From CATQHD01 sp965202675 (lineage in GTDB: Bacteria > Actinomycetota > Acidimicrobiia > Spongiisociales > Spongiisociaceae): a stretch of 64,000 nucleotides of DNA. Positions 7,742-14,285 of the stretch are shown here, piece by piece; the first letter of the stretch is position 1; every line of letters starts with the position of its first letter. The notes beneath the pieces are model-generated. The model saw only the letters and a list, made by a program, of their open reading frames with translations, searched no databases and was not told the DNA's origin. Location of the stretch: NCBI GenBank assembly GCA_965202675.1, contig OZ241842.1, forward strand, positions 372,001 to 436,000, written 5' to 3'. Position numbers and translations under genes: made by a program.

Positions 7742-8593
7742 TCAGGCCGGCCGGACGCAGCGCGCCGAGGTCACGAAGCCGGTATGCCCCACCATCCCGT
7801 GGTCGGGGCGCACCGAACGCCCGGTTACATTCCAGGTGCGGAGCAGCACCTCGAACGTCTCCACGTCGGCGAACCGGCCGCTGCCCCGGAGCGCCCTATG
7901 CAGCTGCTCGAGCTGGGGCACGGTGGGCAGGTAGCAGCACAGGACGCCGCCCGTGCGCAGGCCCCGCAGGGCGGGAATGACCACCTCCCACGGCTCGGGG
8001 ATGTCCAGCACCAAGCGGTCGTGCTCGATCTCCGCCGCCGTTTCGGCCACGTCGCCCACCCGGAGATCCAACCACTCCGGCACCTCCCCGAAGCGGCGGA
8101 CGACGGCGGCCCGGGCGTGGGCGGCGTGATCCTCCCTGATCTCGCAGGAGGCCACCCGCCCGGCCGGCCCCACCGCCCTGGCGAGGGTCATGGCCAGGGC
8201 GCCGGATCCGGTGCCGCCCTCGACCACGGTCAGGCCGGGGTGGATGTCGGCGTACATGAGAACGGCGCCCAGGTCCTTGGGGTAGACGATCTGGGGGCCG
8301 CGCCGCATCTTGAGGAGGTAGTCCCCCAGCCGGGGGCGGAGGGCGGTCAGGGGCGCCCCTTTGGAGGACCGCAGGCGGGCGCCGTCCGGGGCGCCGATCA
8401 GCTCGGCGTGGGCCAGGGCGCCCAGGTGGTACTGGAACACCCCGTCCGCCCGCAGGTGGAGCAGGTACTTGCGTCCCTTGCCGTCGATCAGGAGGACCGG
8501 TTCGCCCTCGGCCAGGGGGCGCCCCCGGGGCAACGGCGCATCGGACGACTCGGGCGGGCCGGGCGCGTCGGGCGGGCCGGGGGCGGCGGCCAC
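7742..8593 (-). CDS. trmI: tRNA (adenine-58-N1)-methyltransferase TrmI
   Basis: This enzyme methylates N1 of adenine 58 in the T-loop of tRNAs using S-adenosylmethionine. The 283-residue product has an N-terminal beta domain (EPVLLIDGKGRKYLL) and the Rossmann SAM loop VVEGGTGSGALAM. LVLDIPEPWEV carries the family D-x-P-x-P-W signature. The GTG start at 8593 lies 3 bp after a small membrane ORF. Adjacency of trmI to the proteasome ATPase gene is common in Actinobacteria. The first 25 or so residues are Pro/Ala-rich, so a later start cannot be excluded. Confidence 0.93.
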   Translation of the reverse strand: MAAAPGPPDAPGPPESSDAPLPRGRPLAEGEPVLLIDGKGRKYLLHLRADGVFQYHLGALAHAELIGAPDGARLRSSKGAPLTALRPRLGDYLLKMRRGPQIVYPKDLGAVLMYADIHPGLTVVEGGTGSGALAMTLARAVGPAGRVASCEIREDHAAHARAAVVRRFGEVPEWLDLRVGDVAETAAEIEHDRLVLDIPEPWEVVIPALRGLRTGGVLCCYLPTVPQLEQLHRALRGSGRFADVETFEVLLRTWNVTGRSVRPDHGMVGHTGFVTSARCVRPA

Positions 8594-8596
8594 GAT

Positions 8597-8698
8597 TCAG
8601 TCGAAGCCTATGGAGATGACGCCGGCCAGCAGGGTGAGGATCATGCCGGCCACGGTTACCCACACCACTGTCTGCACCCATCTCGGAGTCCGCCTCAT
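8597..8698 (-). CDS. Small single-pass membrane protein (33 aa)
   Basis: A 33-residue frame starts with ATG at 8698 and stops 3 bp before trmI. The product begins MRRTPRWVQTVVWVTVAGM and continues into a hydrophobic helix, with positively charged residues at the N-terminus (inside-positive topology). The tight spacing to trmI suggests one transcript. No obvious ribosome-binding site sits at normal distance (GGGAGG is about 16 bp upstream). I do not recognise a family; many actinobacterial genomes hold similar unnamed one-helix proteins. Function unknown. Confidence 0.55.
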   Translation of the reverse strand: MRRTPRWVQTVVWVTVAGMILTLLAGVISIGFD

Positions 8699-8865
8699 GG
8701 GTATGCACTCTATAGCCTCCCGCCGCCGATCCCCCCGGCGGACGCCCGGGCGACGAACAACCCCCTTGCGACGCACCCATCCGGATGCGCAGTCTTGCGC
8801 TCAGTGCAGGAACCCGGCTGCGGCAAAGAACGGCAAAGAATTTTTCGCATTCCAGGATGAGGGTA

Positions 8866-8894
8866 TTGAACTTGTCATAGGTTTGCGGTACTAT
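8866..8894 (+). promoter_or_regulatory. Element A promoter block
   Basis: TTGAAC, 17 bp, then TACTAT, preceded by GAGGGTA and an A/T run that could act as an UP element. Hexamers and spacing are near-ideal for a housekeeping sigma factor. The block is shared with elements B-D almost base for base. Confidence 0.7.
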
Positions 8895-9078
8895 GTGTGC
8901 GCTGACACACAAACACCGCCGCCGGAGTTCCGGAGCGCGCGGCGGTCATGATCGGAACCTTGTCTGTCCGGGCGCCGGCGCCCGGTGCAGGGCGGCTCGC
9001 CCGAGCGGCGGATCCGATGCCGGTGGAGGAGGCGGGGGAGGGTCCCGGCGCAGCCGGGGGCGGTGCGCCCGGATTTCG

Positions 9079-9146
9079 CGTTCTCGAATGGCGGGCGTTC
9101 TCGAATGGCGGGCGTTCTCGAATGTTGGGCGTTCTCGAATGCCGGG
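9079..9146 (+). repeat. Four 17-bp tandem repeats in element A
   Basis: CGTTCTCGAATGGCGGG is repeated head to tail at 9079, 9096, 9113 and 9130, with the last two copies slightly diverged. Element B has five or so looser copies and elements C and D have one each, so the number varies between copies. Confidence 0.85.
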
Positions 9147-9402
9147 GTCGGGTGAAGAAAAGGGCGCGTCCCGGATGAGGCGGTTCCGAGTGCGCACGGC
9201 TGCTGCGGAACGAGAACTCCCTGGGTTCGCGGACGACTTCGGGAGATGGACGGCTCCGGGATGCGTATGATTGCCGCGGCGGCGGGCATTCCGCCCCGGT
9301 GTTGTTGATGATTCTGCCGCGCGGCGCGGCGCACGGCAACCAGAAGCGTTGCGCGCCTGTACCGGCAGTGCATACACCGGTCTACCGGTAGAAATGAGGA
9401 AC

Positions 9403-9618
9403 ATGTCGGGACGCAGACGCATCGGCTATGTCCTGCTGCGCCGCGGGCTGCGGAAGGGCAATGTCCTGCTCCAGGCGGCGGGGGCGTTCCTGATCCTGCT
9501 CCATTGGGCCAGGCGCCGCCGGGCGGCCGTTTTCGACCTGGAAGCGGGGCAGAAGGCGGGGCTGGCGGTCAACCGGCCCGGAGACGGCCCGATTGCCTTC
9601 CGCATAGAATCGGCCTGA
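9403..9618 (+). CDS. Small basic hypothetical protein (71 aa)
   Basis: The frame begins MSGRRRIGYVLLRRGLRKGN and has one moderately hydrophobic stretch (VLLQAAGAFLILLHW) followed by an Arg-rich segment. ATG at 9403 is preferred because GAGGA lies just upstream; an ATG at 9394 is possible. It lies directly downstream of element A on the same strand, and is convergent with the next two genes. I do not recognise a family. A short membrane-associated protein is plausible. Confidence 0.45.
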   Translation: MSGRRRIGYVLLRRGLRKGNVLLQAAGAFLILLHWARRRRAAVFDLEAGQKAGLAVNRPGDGPIAFRIESA

Positions 9619-9668
9619 CCGCAGACGGCGCCCGCGTTGTCGGGCCCGGGAACCTGCGGGCAGGCGGG

Positions 9669-9863
9669 TCAGAGGCGGTGTATCTCGATCCTCGCCCCCC
9701 GGCGGCGCCTCCCCCGCCTGCGCCCCGCCAGGAAGACGGCGGCGAGGGCGGCGGCGGCCCCCAGGGTATTCTTCACCGCGGAAGAGCGCACGGCCTCGCC
9801 CGCTTCGAAGACGGCTTCTTCCAGCTCCCTGGCTTTCGCCTCTATGTCGCCGCGTTCGATCAC
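9669..9863 (-). CDS. Small helical membrane protein, DUF3618/YqjD-like
   Basis: This 64-residue product has an amphipathic helix (IEAKARELEEAVFEAGEAVR), a short membrane span (TLGAAAALAAVFLAG) and a C-terminal Arg-rich tail. This layout is typical of DUF3618/ElaB-YqjD-like envelope proteins that are encoded next to holin-superfamily-III proteins. The start is GTG at 9863, overlapping the upstream stop by 4 bp (GTGA). Family assignment rests on size, layout and neighbour rather than a clear motif. Confidence 0.6.
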   Translation of the reverse strand: MIERGDIEAKARELEEAVFEAGEAVRSSAVKNTLGAAAALAAVFLAGRRRGRRRRGARIEIHRL

Positions 9864-10165
9864 GGCGAGGCCTTCGAGCGGGAAGCGGCTTTCACAACCA
9901 GGAAAGCGGCGGCCAGGGCGGCCAGCCCTCCGATCAGGTAGGCCAGGGCGCTCCACAGCTGGGTGTCCGGCAGCAGGTCCTGGAGGAGGCGCAGACCCGC
10001 CACCGCCAGGAACAGCCATCCCGCGGCCAGCAGCAGACCCCCCAGCAGGCTGACGCCGGCGAAGCGGGCGGTGCGGCGCAGGGGCGCTACGGCCTCCTGT
10101 TCGAGGTAGCTCTTCGACATCTCGAACAGCTCGGACGCCAGTTTGGGTATCTCGGTTGTTTTCAT
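9860..10165 (-). CDS. Phage holin superfamily III / YqjE-like membrane protein
   Basis: This 101-residue protein starts MKTTEIPKLASELFEMSKSY, a cytoplasmic helix, followed by two hydrophobic helices (about residues 33-58 and 67-90) and a basic end. That is the pattern of the YqjE/DUF1469 'holin superfamily III' family, which in most bacteria is chromosomal and linked to envelope stress rather than to phage lysis. The ATG at 10165 was chosen over upstream sequence that lacks family character. It is translationally coupled to the following small gene by a GTGA overlap. Confidence 0.75.
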   Translation of the reverse strand: MKTTEIPKLASELFEMSKSYLEQEAVAPLRRTARFAGVSLLGGLLLAAGWLFLAVAGLRLLQDLLPDTQLWSALAYLIGGLAALAAAFLVVKAASRSKASP

Positions 10166-10286
10166 GCGGAAACCGGGTGGGCTCGGGGTTGCGCTTCCGA
10201 TTCTACCAGCCGGGGCGGTTGCCTTCCGGGAGCCGGATTCGATGGTTCGACCGGTCCGGGGGCCGGTTTGGTTACCCTCCCGCCCC

Positions 10287-11219
10287 ATGCCCCCGCCGCC
10301 CCCCTCCGCCGGCCGCCACGGCCGGGCCTATGTGTTCTCCACCTCCCAGGGATCGCGGCGCGGGCCCTTCGGGTGGGTGGAATGGGCGATGCTGTGCGGG
10401 GTGACCCTGTTCTGGGGGTCGGCCTACTCGCTCATCGACCTGGGGTTGGAGGGCTTCGCACCCCCCGCCATCACCTGGGTGAGGATCGTGCTCGGCTTCG
10501 TGATCCTGCTGTCCTTCAAGACCTCCCGCCGTCCGGTGGAGCGGGCCGACTGGGGCCGCATCGCCGTGCTGGGAATAACCTGGTTCACCGTACCCTTTCT
10601 TCTGTTTCCCATCGCCCAGCAGCACATCGACTCGGCCCTGGCCGGGATGCTGACCTCCATGGTGCCCATCTACAGCACCGTCATCGCGTCGGTGATGCTG
10701 TCCGCGCTCCCCAGGGCCCGCCAGGCGGCGGGGATAGTCCTGGGGGCCGCAGGAGGTGCCGGCATCAGCATCCCCGCCCTCGGAGGTTCGGAATCCAGCG
10801 CCTGGGGGGTGATGCTGATCACCGCCGCCACCATCACCTACGGGCTGTCGATCGCCCTGGCCGTGCCGCTGCAGCAGCGCTACGGGGCTCCGGCGGCGAT
10901 GATGCGGGCGATGGGGGTGGCCGCCGTCATCACCATGCCCACGGGGATCATCGGGCTGGCCGGCTCCGAATGGCAGGCCGCTTCGGCGGCGGCGGTGGCG
11001 GGCCTGGGCGTCTTCAGCACCGGAACGGCCTTCGTGCTCATGACCGCCCTGGTCGGAAGGGTGGGACCCACCCGGGGCGCCGCCCCCATCTACATCCTCC
11101 CGGCGGTCGCCATGGTGATCGGCATGACCTTCCGGGGCGACGTGATAGCGCCCCTCCAATGGGCCGGCACCGCCCTGGTAACCCTGGGCGCCTGGCTGAC
11201 CAGCCGCCGCGAGGCCTGA
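10287..11219 (+). CDS. EamA/DMT-superfamily transporter
   Basis: This is a predicted ten-helix inner-membrane permease of the drug/metabolite transporter superfamily, 310 residues, with two EamA repeats. The first begins near WVEWAMLCGVTLFWGSAYSL and the second near SSAWGVMLITAATITYG. The substrate cannot be read from sequence. ATG at 10287 is used; a GTG at 10332 would remove a Pro-rich leader. TACCCT ends 8 bp before the ATG, so the message may be leaderless. It is transcribed divergently from the holin-like pair. Confidence 0.85.
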   Translation: MPPPPPSAGRHGRAYVFSTSQGSRRGPFGWVEWAMLCGVTLFWGSAYSLIDLGLEGFAPPAITWVRIVLGFVILLSFKTSRRPVERADWGRIAVLGITWFTVPFLLFPIAQQHIDSALAGMLTSMVPIYSTVIASVMLSALPRARQAAGIVLGAAGGAGISIPALGGSESSAWGVMLITAATITYGLSIALAVPLQQRYGAPAAMMRAMGVAAVITMPTGIIGLAGSEWQAASAAAVAGLGVFSTGTAFVLMTALVGRVGPTRGAAPIYILPAVAMVIGMTFRGDVIAPLQWAGTALVTLGAWLTSRREA

Positions 11220-11292
11220 CCCCGGGCCGGTCCGCTCCGACCGGGCTGCATCCCGGCGCCCCCCAACCGGTGTGTTCCTGCGGACAAGGGTC

Positions 11293-11321
11293 TAGACCTT
11301 AGCGATATTTTATGATATACA
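11293..11321 (+). promoter_or_regulatory. Candidate promoter upstream of the YgjP-type peptidase
   Basis: TAGACC, 17 bp, TATACA in a short AT-rich patch about 125 bp upstream of the ATG at 11448. Nothing else is recognised in the 11220-11447 gap. Confidence 0.4.
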
Positions 11322-11447
11322 GTAGATTATGATACTCAACACTCTACTCAAGCACTCGGTAAGTTCGGGAGCGCCCTGGTCCGGGGCGCGGGCCGACGGG
11401 CGGCGTTGCGGACCGATGAACAAGCCGGCCGGCGGGGGGAGGCGGGC

Positions 11448-12185
11448 ATGACCCGGATCGTGACCGAGCAGGATTCCATCAGGTTCGGGGACGCCACCAT
11501 CGACTTCGACGTGCGCCGCAGCTCCCGCCGCCGCAAGACCATCGAGATATCGGTGGGCAGCAGCGGCGTCCTGGTGGCCGCCCCGATGGACGTTCCCGGC
11601 GCCGAGGTGCGGGCGTTCGTCCGCAAGCGGGCGCCCTGGATCATCCGGCACCGCGCCGAGGCGCAGAAACGGGTGCACAACCGGTTCCTGGACGGCGAGA
11701 CCCTCCCCTATCTGGGCCGCCCCGCCCCGATGACCTTCGAGGCGTCCGGCGTGCAAGACCCGGAGGTCTATTTCGAGGGCGGATGCTTCAGGGTGGCCGA
11801 ACCCCCCGGTCTGGACGGCCAGGAGCGGGTCCGGGCGATCGAGGAGGCCGTGTCGAACTGGTTCTTCTACCGGGCCATGGAGCGGCTGCCGGACGACGTG
11901 GACCGCTGGTGGCCGCATCTCGCCTACGGCCGGAAGCCGAGGGTGCTGGTGCGCAGCCAGCGCAGACGCTGGGGCAGCTGCGCCAGCGACGGAACCATCC
12001 GCCTCAACTGGCGGCTGATGATGCTGCCCCCCGGCCTGATCGACTATGTAGTGGTGCACGAGCTGGCCCACCTCCGGGTCAGAAACCACTCCCCCGACTT
12101 CTGGAACGTGGTGCGCGGGGTGATGCCCGACGTGCAGGAGCGCCGCCGCCTGCTCAGAGAAGCCGAAAAGACCCTCCCCCTGTGA
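11448..12185 (+). CDS. YgjP-type M48-like metallopeptidase
   Basis: This 245-residue protein belongs to the YgjP/DUF45 (WLM-like) metallopeptidases. VVVHELAHLRVRNHSPDFW holds the zinc site HExxH with the third ligand region downstream. RSQRRRWGSCASDGTIRLNW is the other hallmark block of this family. A ribosome-binding site (GGGAGG) precedes ATG 11448. A paralog lies at 27590-28336 and a broken copy at 25640-25880. Members are often encoded near type I restriction genes, but this copy stands alone. Physiological substrate unknown. Confidence 0.88.
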   Translation: MTRIVTEQDSIRFGDATIDFDVRRSSRRRKTIEISVGSSGVLVAAPMDVPGAEVRAFVRKRAPWIIRHRAEAQKRVHNRFLDGETLPYLGRPAPMTFEASGVQDPEVYFEGGCFRVAEPPGLDGQERVRAIEEAVSNWFFYRAMERLPDDVDRWWPHLAYGRKPRVLVRSQRRRWGSCASDGTIRLNWRLMMLPPGLIDYVVVHELAHLRVRNHSPDFWNVVRGVMPDVQERRRLLREAEKTLPL

Positions 12186-12193
12186 CTGCGCCG

Positions 12194-12215
12194 CCGCCGG
12201 GCCGGGCTCCGGCGG
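12194..12215 (+). terminator. Possible terminator hairpin after the YgjP-type gene
   Basis: CCGCCGG, an 8-base loop, then CCGGCGG, starting 9 bp after the stop codon. There is no U tract, so termination efficiency is doubtful. The rest of the 12186-12343 gap shows nothing clear. Confidence 0.3.
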
Positions 12216-12343
12216 ACCGTTCGGCGGAACAGGAGGGCCGGGGCCGGATTGCCGCTGTTCCGGGCCCTCGGGGGGATATCATCATCGGCGGCGCAGCACC
12301 GGAACCGGAATGCGCATCCATTGCCTGGCGTTGCGGGAGCAGT

Positions 12344-13621
12344 ATGGAACTATTCGGCAAGCGGCCGCCCCGGAGATACGGGAGGAACATAATCCCCCAC
12401 GTGTTTCTCGGTTTGGCGGTCGCGGCGGTGATCGTGTTGATCTTCACCCGCGGGGGTTCCGATCAGCCCGATCCTCCCCCGGAGAGCCGGCCGGCCGCCG
12501 AGGCCGCCGCCCCGTCCTCCGTTCCGGGCAGCTCCGGTGCCGACGACGCCGTCCGGCCCGCCGCGTCGGACACCGCAGCCGCCGCCGGCGAGGGCCCCCC
12601 GGAAGAAGCCGAGGCACCCGTTGCATCCGGGACGACGGTTGTTACAACCGAGACGATTGTTGCATCCCCGGCGCCCGCGCCGGACGAGCCGGAGGAGGAA
12701 ACCGCAGCGGTTCTGAGCGCGGAAGCCTCCCGTTACCTGCTCGGCCTGTCGGCGTTCCAGGCGGCGCTGGACGGGCTGGCGTCGGACATGGGCGCCGTCA
12801 ACCGCTCCTGGGACGCCGAGAAGGGGGACGCGCCGGACGAGCAGAGCTACCGGGTCAGGTACAGGCAGGCCGAATCCGCCCTGGAGAACATCCTCGACCG
12901 GGTGCGGGGCTTCCGCGCCGACGTACGGGCTCACCCGGTTCCCGCCCCGGTCGCCGAGCAGGGGCTGGCGCTGTCGGGGCTGGCCGCCGGGATGGTCGAC
13001 TCGGCGGAGGGCGTACTGGCCGGGCTCCGCCGCCCCCGCCCCGACGACGGGTCGGCGCGCCGGGCCGCCCTGGCCGATTTCGAGGCCGAGGCGGCCGACT
13101 TCAGCCGCCGCGCCGCCGGCCTCGCCGTTCTCATCCAACAGAACGCCTCCGCCCTGGGGCTGACCGCCGCCGGCGCTGGGGCCGCCGCGGCGCCGGACGA
13201 AGCCGCGGCCGACTACTTGAGAGGCTTGGCGGATTTCAGGGGAGAGCTGGACGGGCTGGCGGCGGAAATGGGCGCCGTCAACCGGTCCTGGGACGCCGAG
13301 AAGGGGGACGCGCCGGACGAGCAGAGCTACCGGGCGAGGTACCGGCAGGCCGAGTCCGCCCTGGAGAACATCCTCAACCGGGTGCGCGGCTTCCACACCA
13401 GGGTGCAGGCCCATCCGATCCCGGCTTCGGTGCGGGCGACCGGGGCGGGGCCGGAGGCTTTGACCGCCGGGCTGGTCGACTCGGCGGAGGGCGTACTGGC
13501 AGGGCTCCGCCGCCCCCGCCCCGACGACGGGTCGGCGCGCCGGGCCGCCCTGTCCGATTTCAACGACGCCGTCCGGGAATTCGGCCGCAGGGTGGACGAG
13601 CGGGCGGCGGCTGCCGGCTAG
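12344..13621 (+). CDS. Membrane-anchored protein with two near-identical ~160-aa repeats
   Basis: This 425-residue protein has a basic N-terminus, one membrane helix (VFLGLAVAAVIVLIF, about 20-34) and a long Pro/Ala/Glu-rich linker. Two helical repeats follow, at roughly 125-270 and 285-425. Both repeats contain MGAVNRSWDAEKGDAPDEQ, YRQAESALENIL and LAGLRRPRPDDGSARRAAL. At DNA level the repeat cores (12767-13077 and 13247-13557) are nearly identical with a 480-bp period, pointing to a recent duplication or gene conversion. Topology suggests the repeats face outside. No family recognised. Element B begins at its stop codon. Confidence 0.8.
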   Translation: MELFGKRPPRRYGRNIIPHVFLGLAVAAVIVLIFTRGGSDQPDPPPESRPAAEAAAPSSVPGSSGADDAVRPAASDTAAAAGEGPPEEAEAPVASGTTVVTTETIVASPAPAPDEPEEETAAVLSAEASRYLLGLSAFQAALDGLASDMGAVNRSWDAEKGDAPDEQSYRVRYRQAESALENILDRVRGFRADVRAHPVPAPVAEQGLALSGLAAGMVDSAEGVLAGLRRPRPDDGSARRAALADFEAEAADFSRRAAGLAVLIQQNASALGLTAAGAGAAAAPDEAAADYLRGLADFRGELDGLAAEMGAVNRSWDAEKGDAPDEQSYRARYRQAESALENILNRVRGFHTRVQAHPIPASVRATGAGPEALTAGLVDSAEGVLAGLRRPRPDDGSARRAALSDFNDAVREFGRRVDERAAAAG

Positions 13622-13697
13622 ATGCGCAGTTCCTGCGCCCCTCCGCGCAGGAACCCGGCGGCGGCAAGAATATTTTTCGCGTTCCGGGATAAGGGTA

Positions 13698-13726
13698 TTG
13701 AATTTGTCGCAGGTTTGCGGTACTAT
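13698..13726 (+). promoter_or_regulatory. Element B promoter block
   Basis: TTGAAT, 17 bp, TACTAT, with the AAGGGTA lead-in and an A/T run upstream. Confidence 0.7.
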
Positions 13727-13910
13727 GTGTGCGCTGACACACAAAACCGCCGCCGGGGTTCCGGAGTGCGCGGCGGTCATCATGGGATCTTTGTCTGTTC
13801 GGGCCCGGCGCCCGAACAGGGGCGGCATGCCACAACGACGGATCCGATGCTGGTGGAGGAGGCGGGGGAGGGTCCCGGCGCAGCCGGGGGCGGTGCGCGG
13901 GATTTTCGCG

Positions 13911-14001
13911 TTCTCGAATGGCGGGGGCGGTCTCGAAGGGTGGGGGTGTCTCGAATGGCGGGGGGTGTCTCGAATGGCGGGGGGTGTCTCGAATGGCGGG
14001 C
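13911..14001 (+). repeat. Tandem TCTCGAATGGCGGG repeats in element B
   Basis: About five copies of TCTCGAATGGCGGG with 3-6 bp G/T-rich linkers, one copy degenerate. They occupy the same place as the 17-bp repeats of element A. Confidence 0.8.
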
Positions 14002-14285
14002 GGGCGTTGGAGGAAAGGGAACGCGTCCGGATGAGGCGTTTCCAAAAGATGTGTGCGGTTGCTGCGGCCCGAGGACGCTCCTGGATGCTCGGAGGGGCGG
14101 GGATGAGCGGTTCCGGGGATGCGTATGGTCGGTTGCGGCGGCGGGCATTGCCCCCGTGCTGCCGATGATTTCCGCCGCGCGGCGGCAGCGCGTACGGTAG
14201 AAGTATCAACACACGGGATAGAGGGGCGGGTGCCCACGGACGGCGCAGGGCAGCCCCTGGGTCCCGGCGGGAACGGAGGCAGAAG

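Larger units (their letters stand above)
8784..9345 (+). repeat. Element A: subfamily I copy of the multicopy promoter-bearing structured element
   Basis: This fills the gap between the small membrane ORF and the gene at 9403. It aligns with elements B, C and D. In order: an inverted repeat, an A/T run (AAAGAATTTTTCGCATTCC), a promoter block, a hairpin ACCGCCG...CGGCGGT (about 8915-8947) with an inner CCGG/CCGG pair, a second GC palindrome (CCGGGCGCCGGCGCCCGG), a tract of short G runs, and a CCCGGC-GCA-GCCGGG stem-loop (9044-9058). TTTCGCGTTCTCGAATGG repeats and two copies of a GGCGGTTCC-type unit about 74 bp apart follow. One-base indels between copies exclude a conserved protein. Candidate noncoding RNA. 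Confidence 0.82.
13621..14200 (+). repeat. Element B: subfamily I copy of the multicopy promoter-bearing structured element
   Basis: It starts at the stop codon of the preceding gene with GATGCGCAGTTCCTGCGC, whose arms pair with GCGCAGGAA and could terminate that gene. The same ordered parts as element A follow: A/T run, promoter block, ACCGCCGC/GCGGCGGT hairpin, TTCGGGC/GCCCGAA hairpin, G-rich tract, CCCGGC-GCA-GCCGGG stem-loop (13874-13888), TCTCGAATGGCGGG repeats and two GGTTCC-type units about 71 bp apart. The second hairpin's arms differ from those of A but still pair, which is evidence for conserved RNA structure. It runs toward the gene at 14286. Confidence 0.82.

Noticed and set aside
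8893..9270. Small proteins starting MCALTHKHRRR in elements A, C and D
   Set aside because: Similarity reflects DNA conservation only. The start lies at the -10 box, element B has a one-base indel that breaks the frame, and composition is low-complexity.
9619..9668. GCCCG...CGGGC inverted repeat between convergent small genes as a terminator
   Set aside because: Only a 5-bp stem with no T run; too weak in this GC-rich context.
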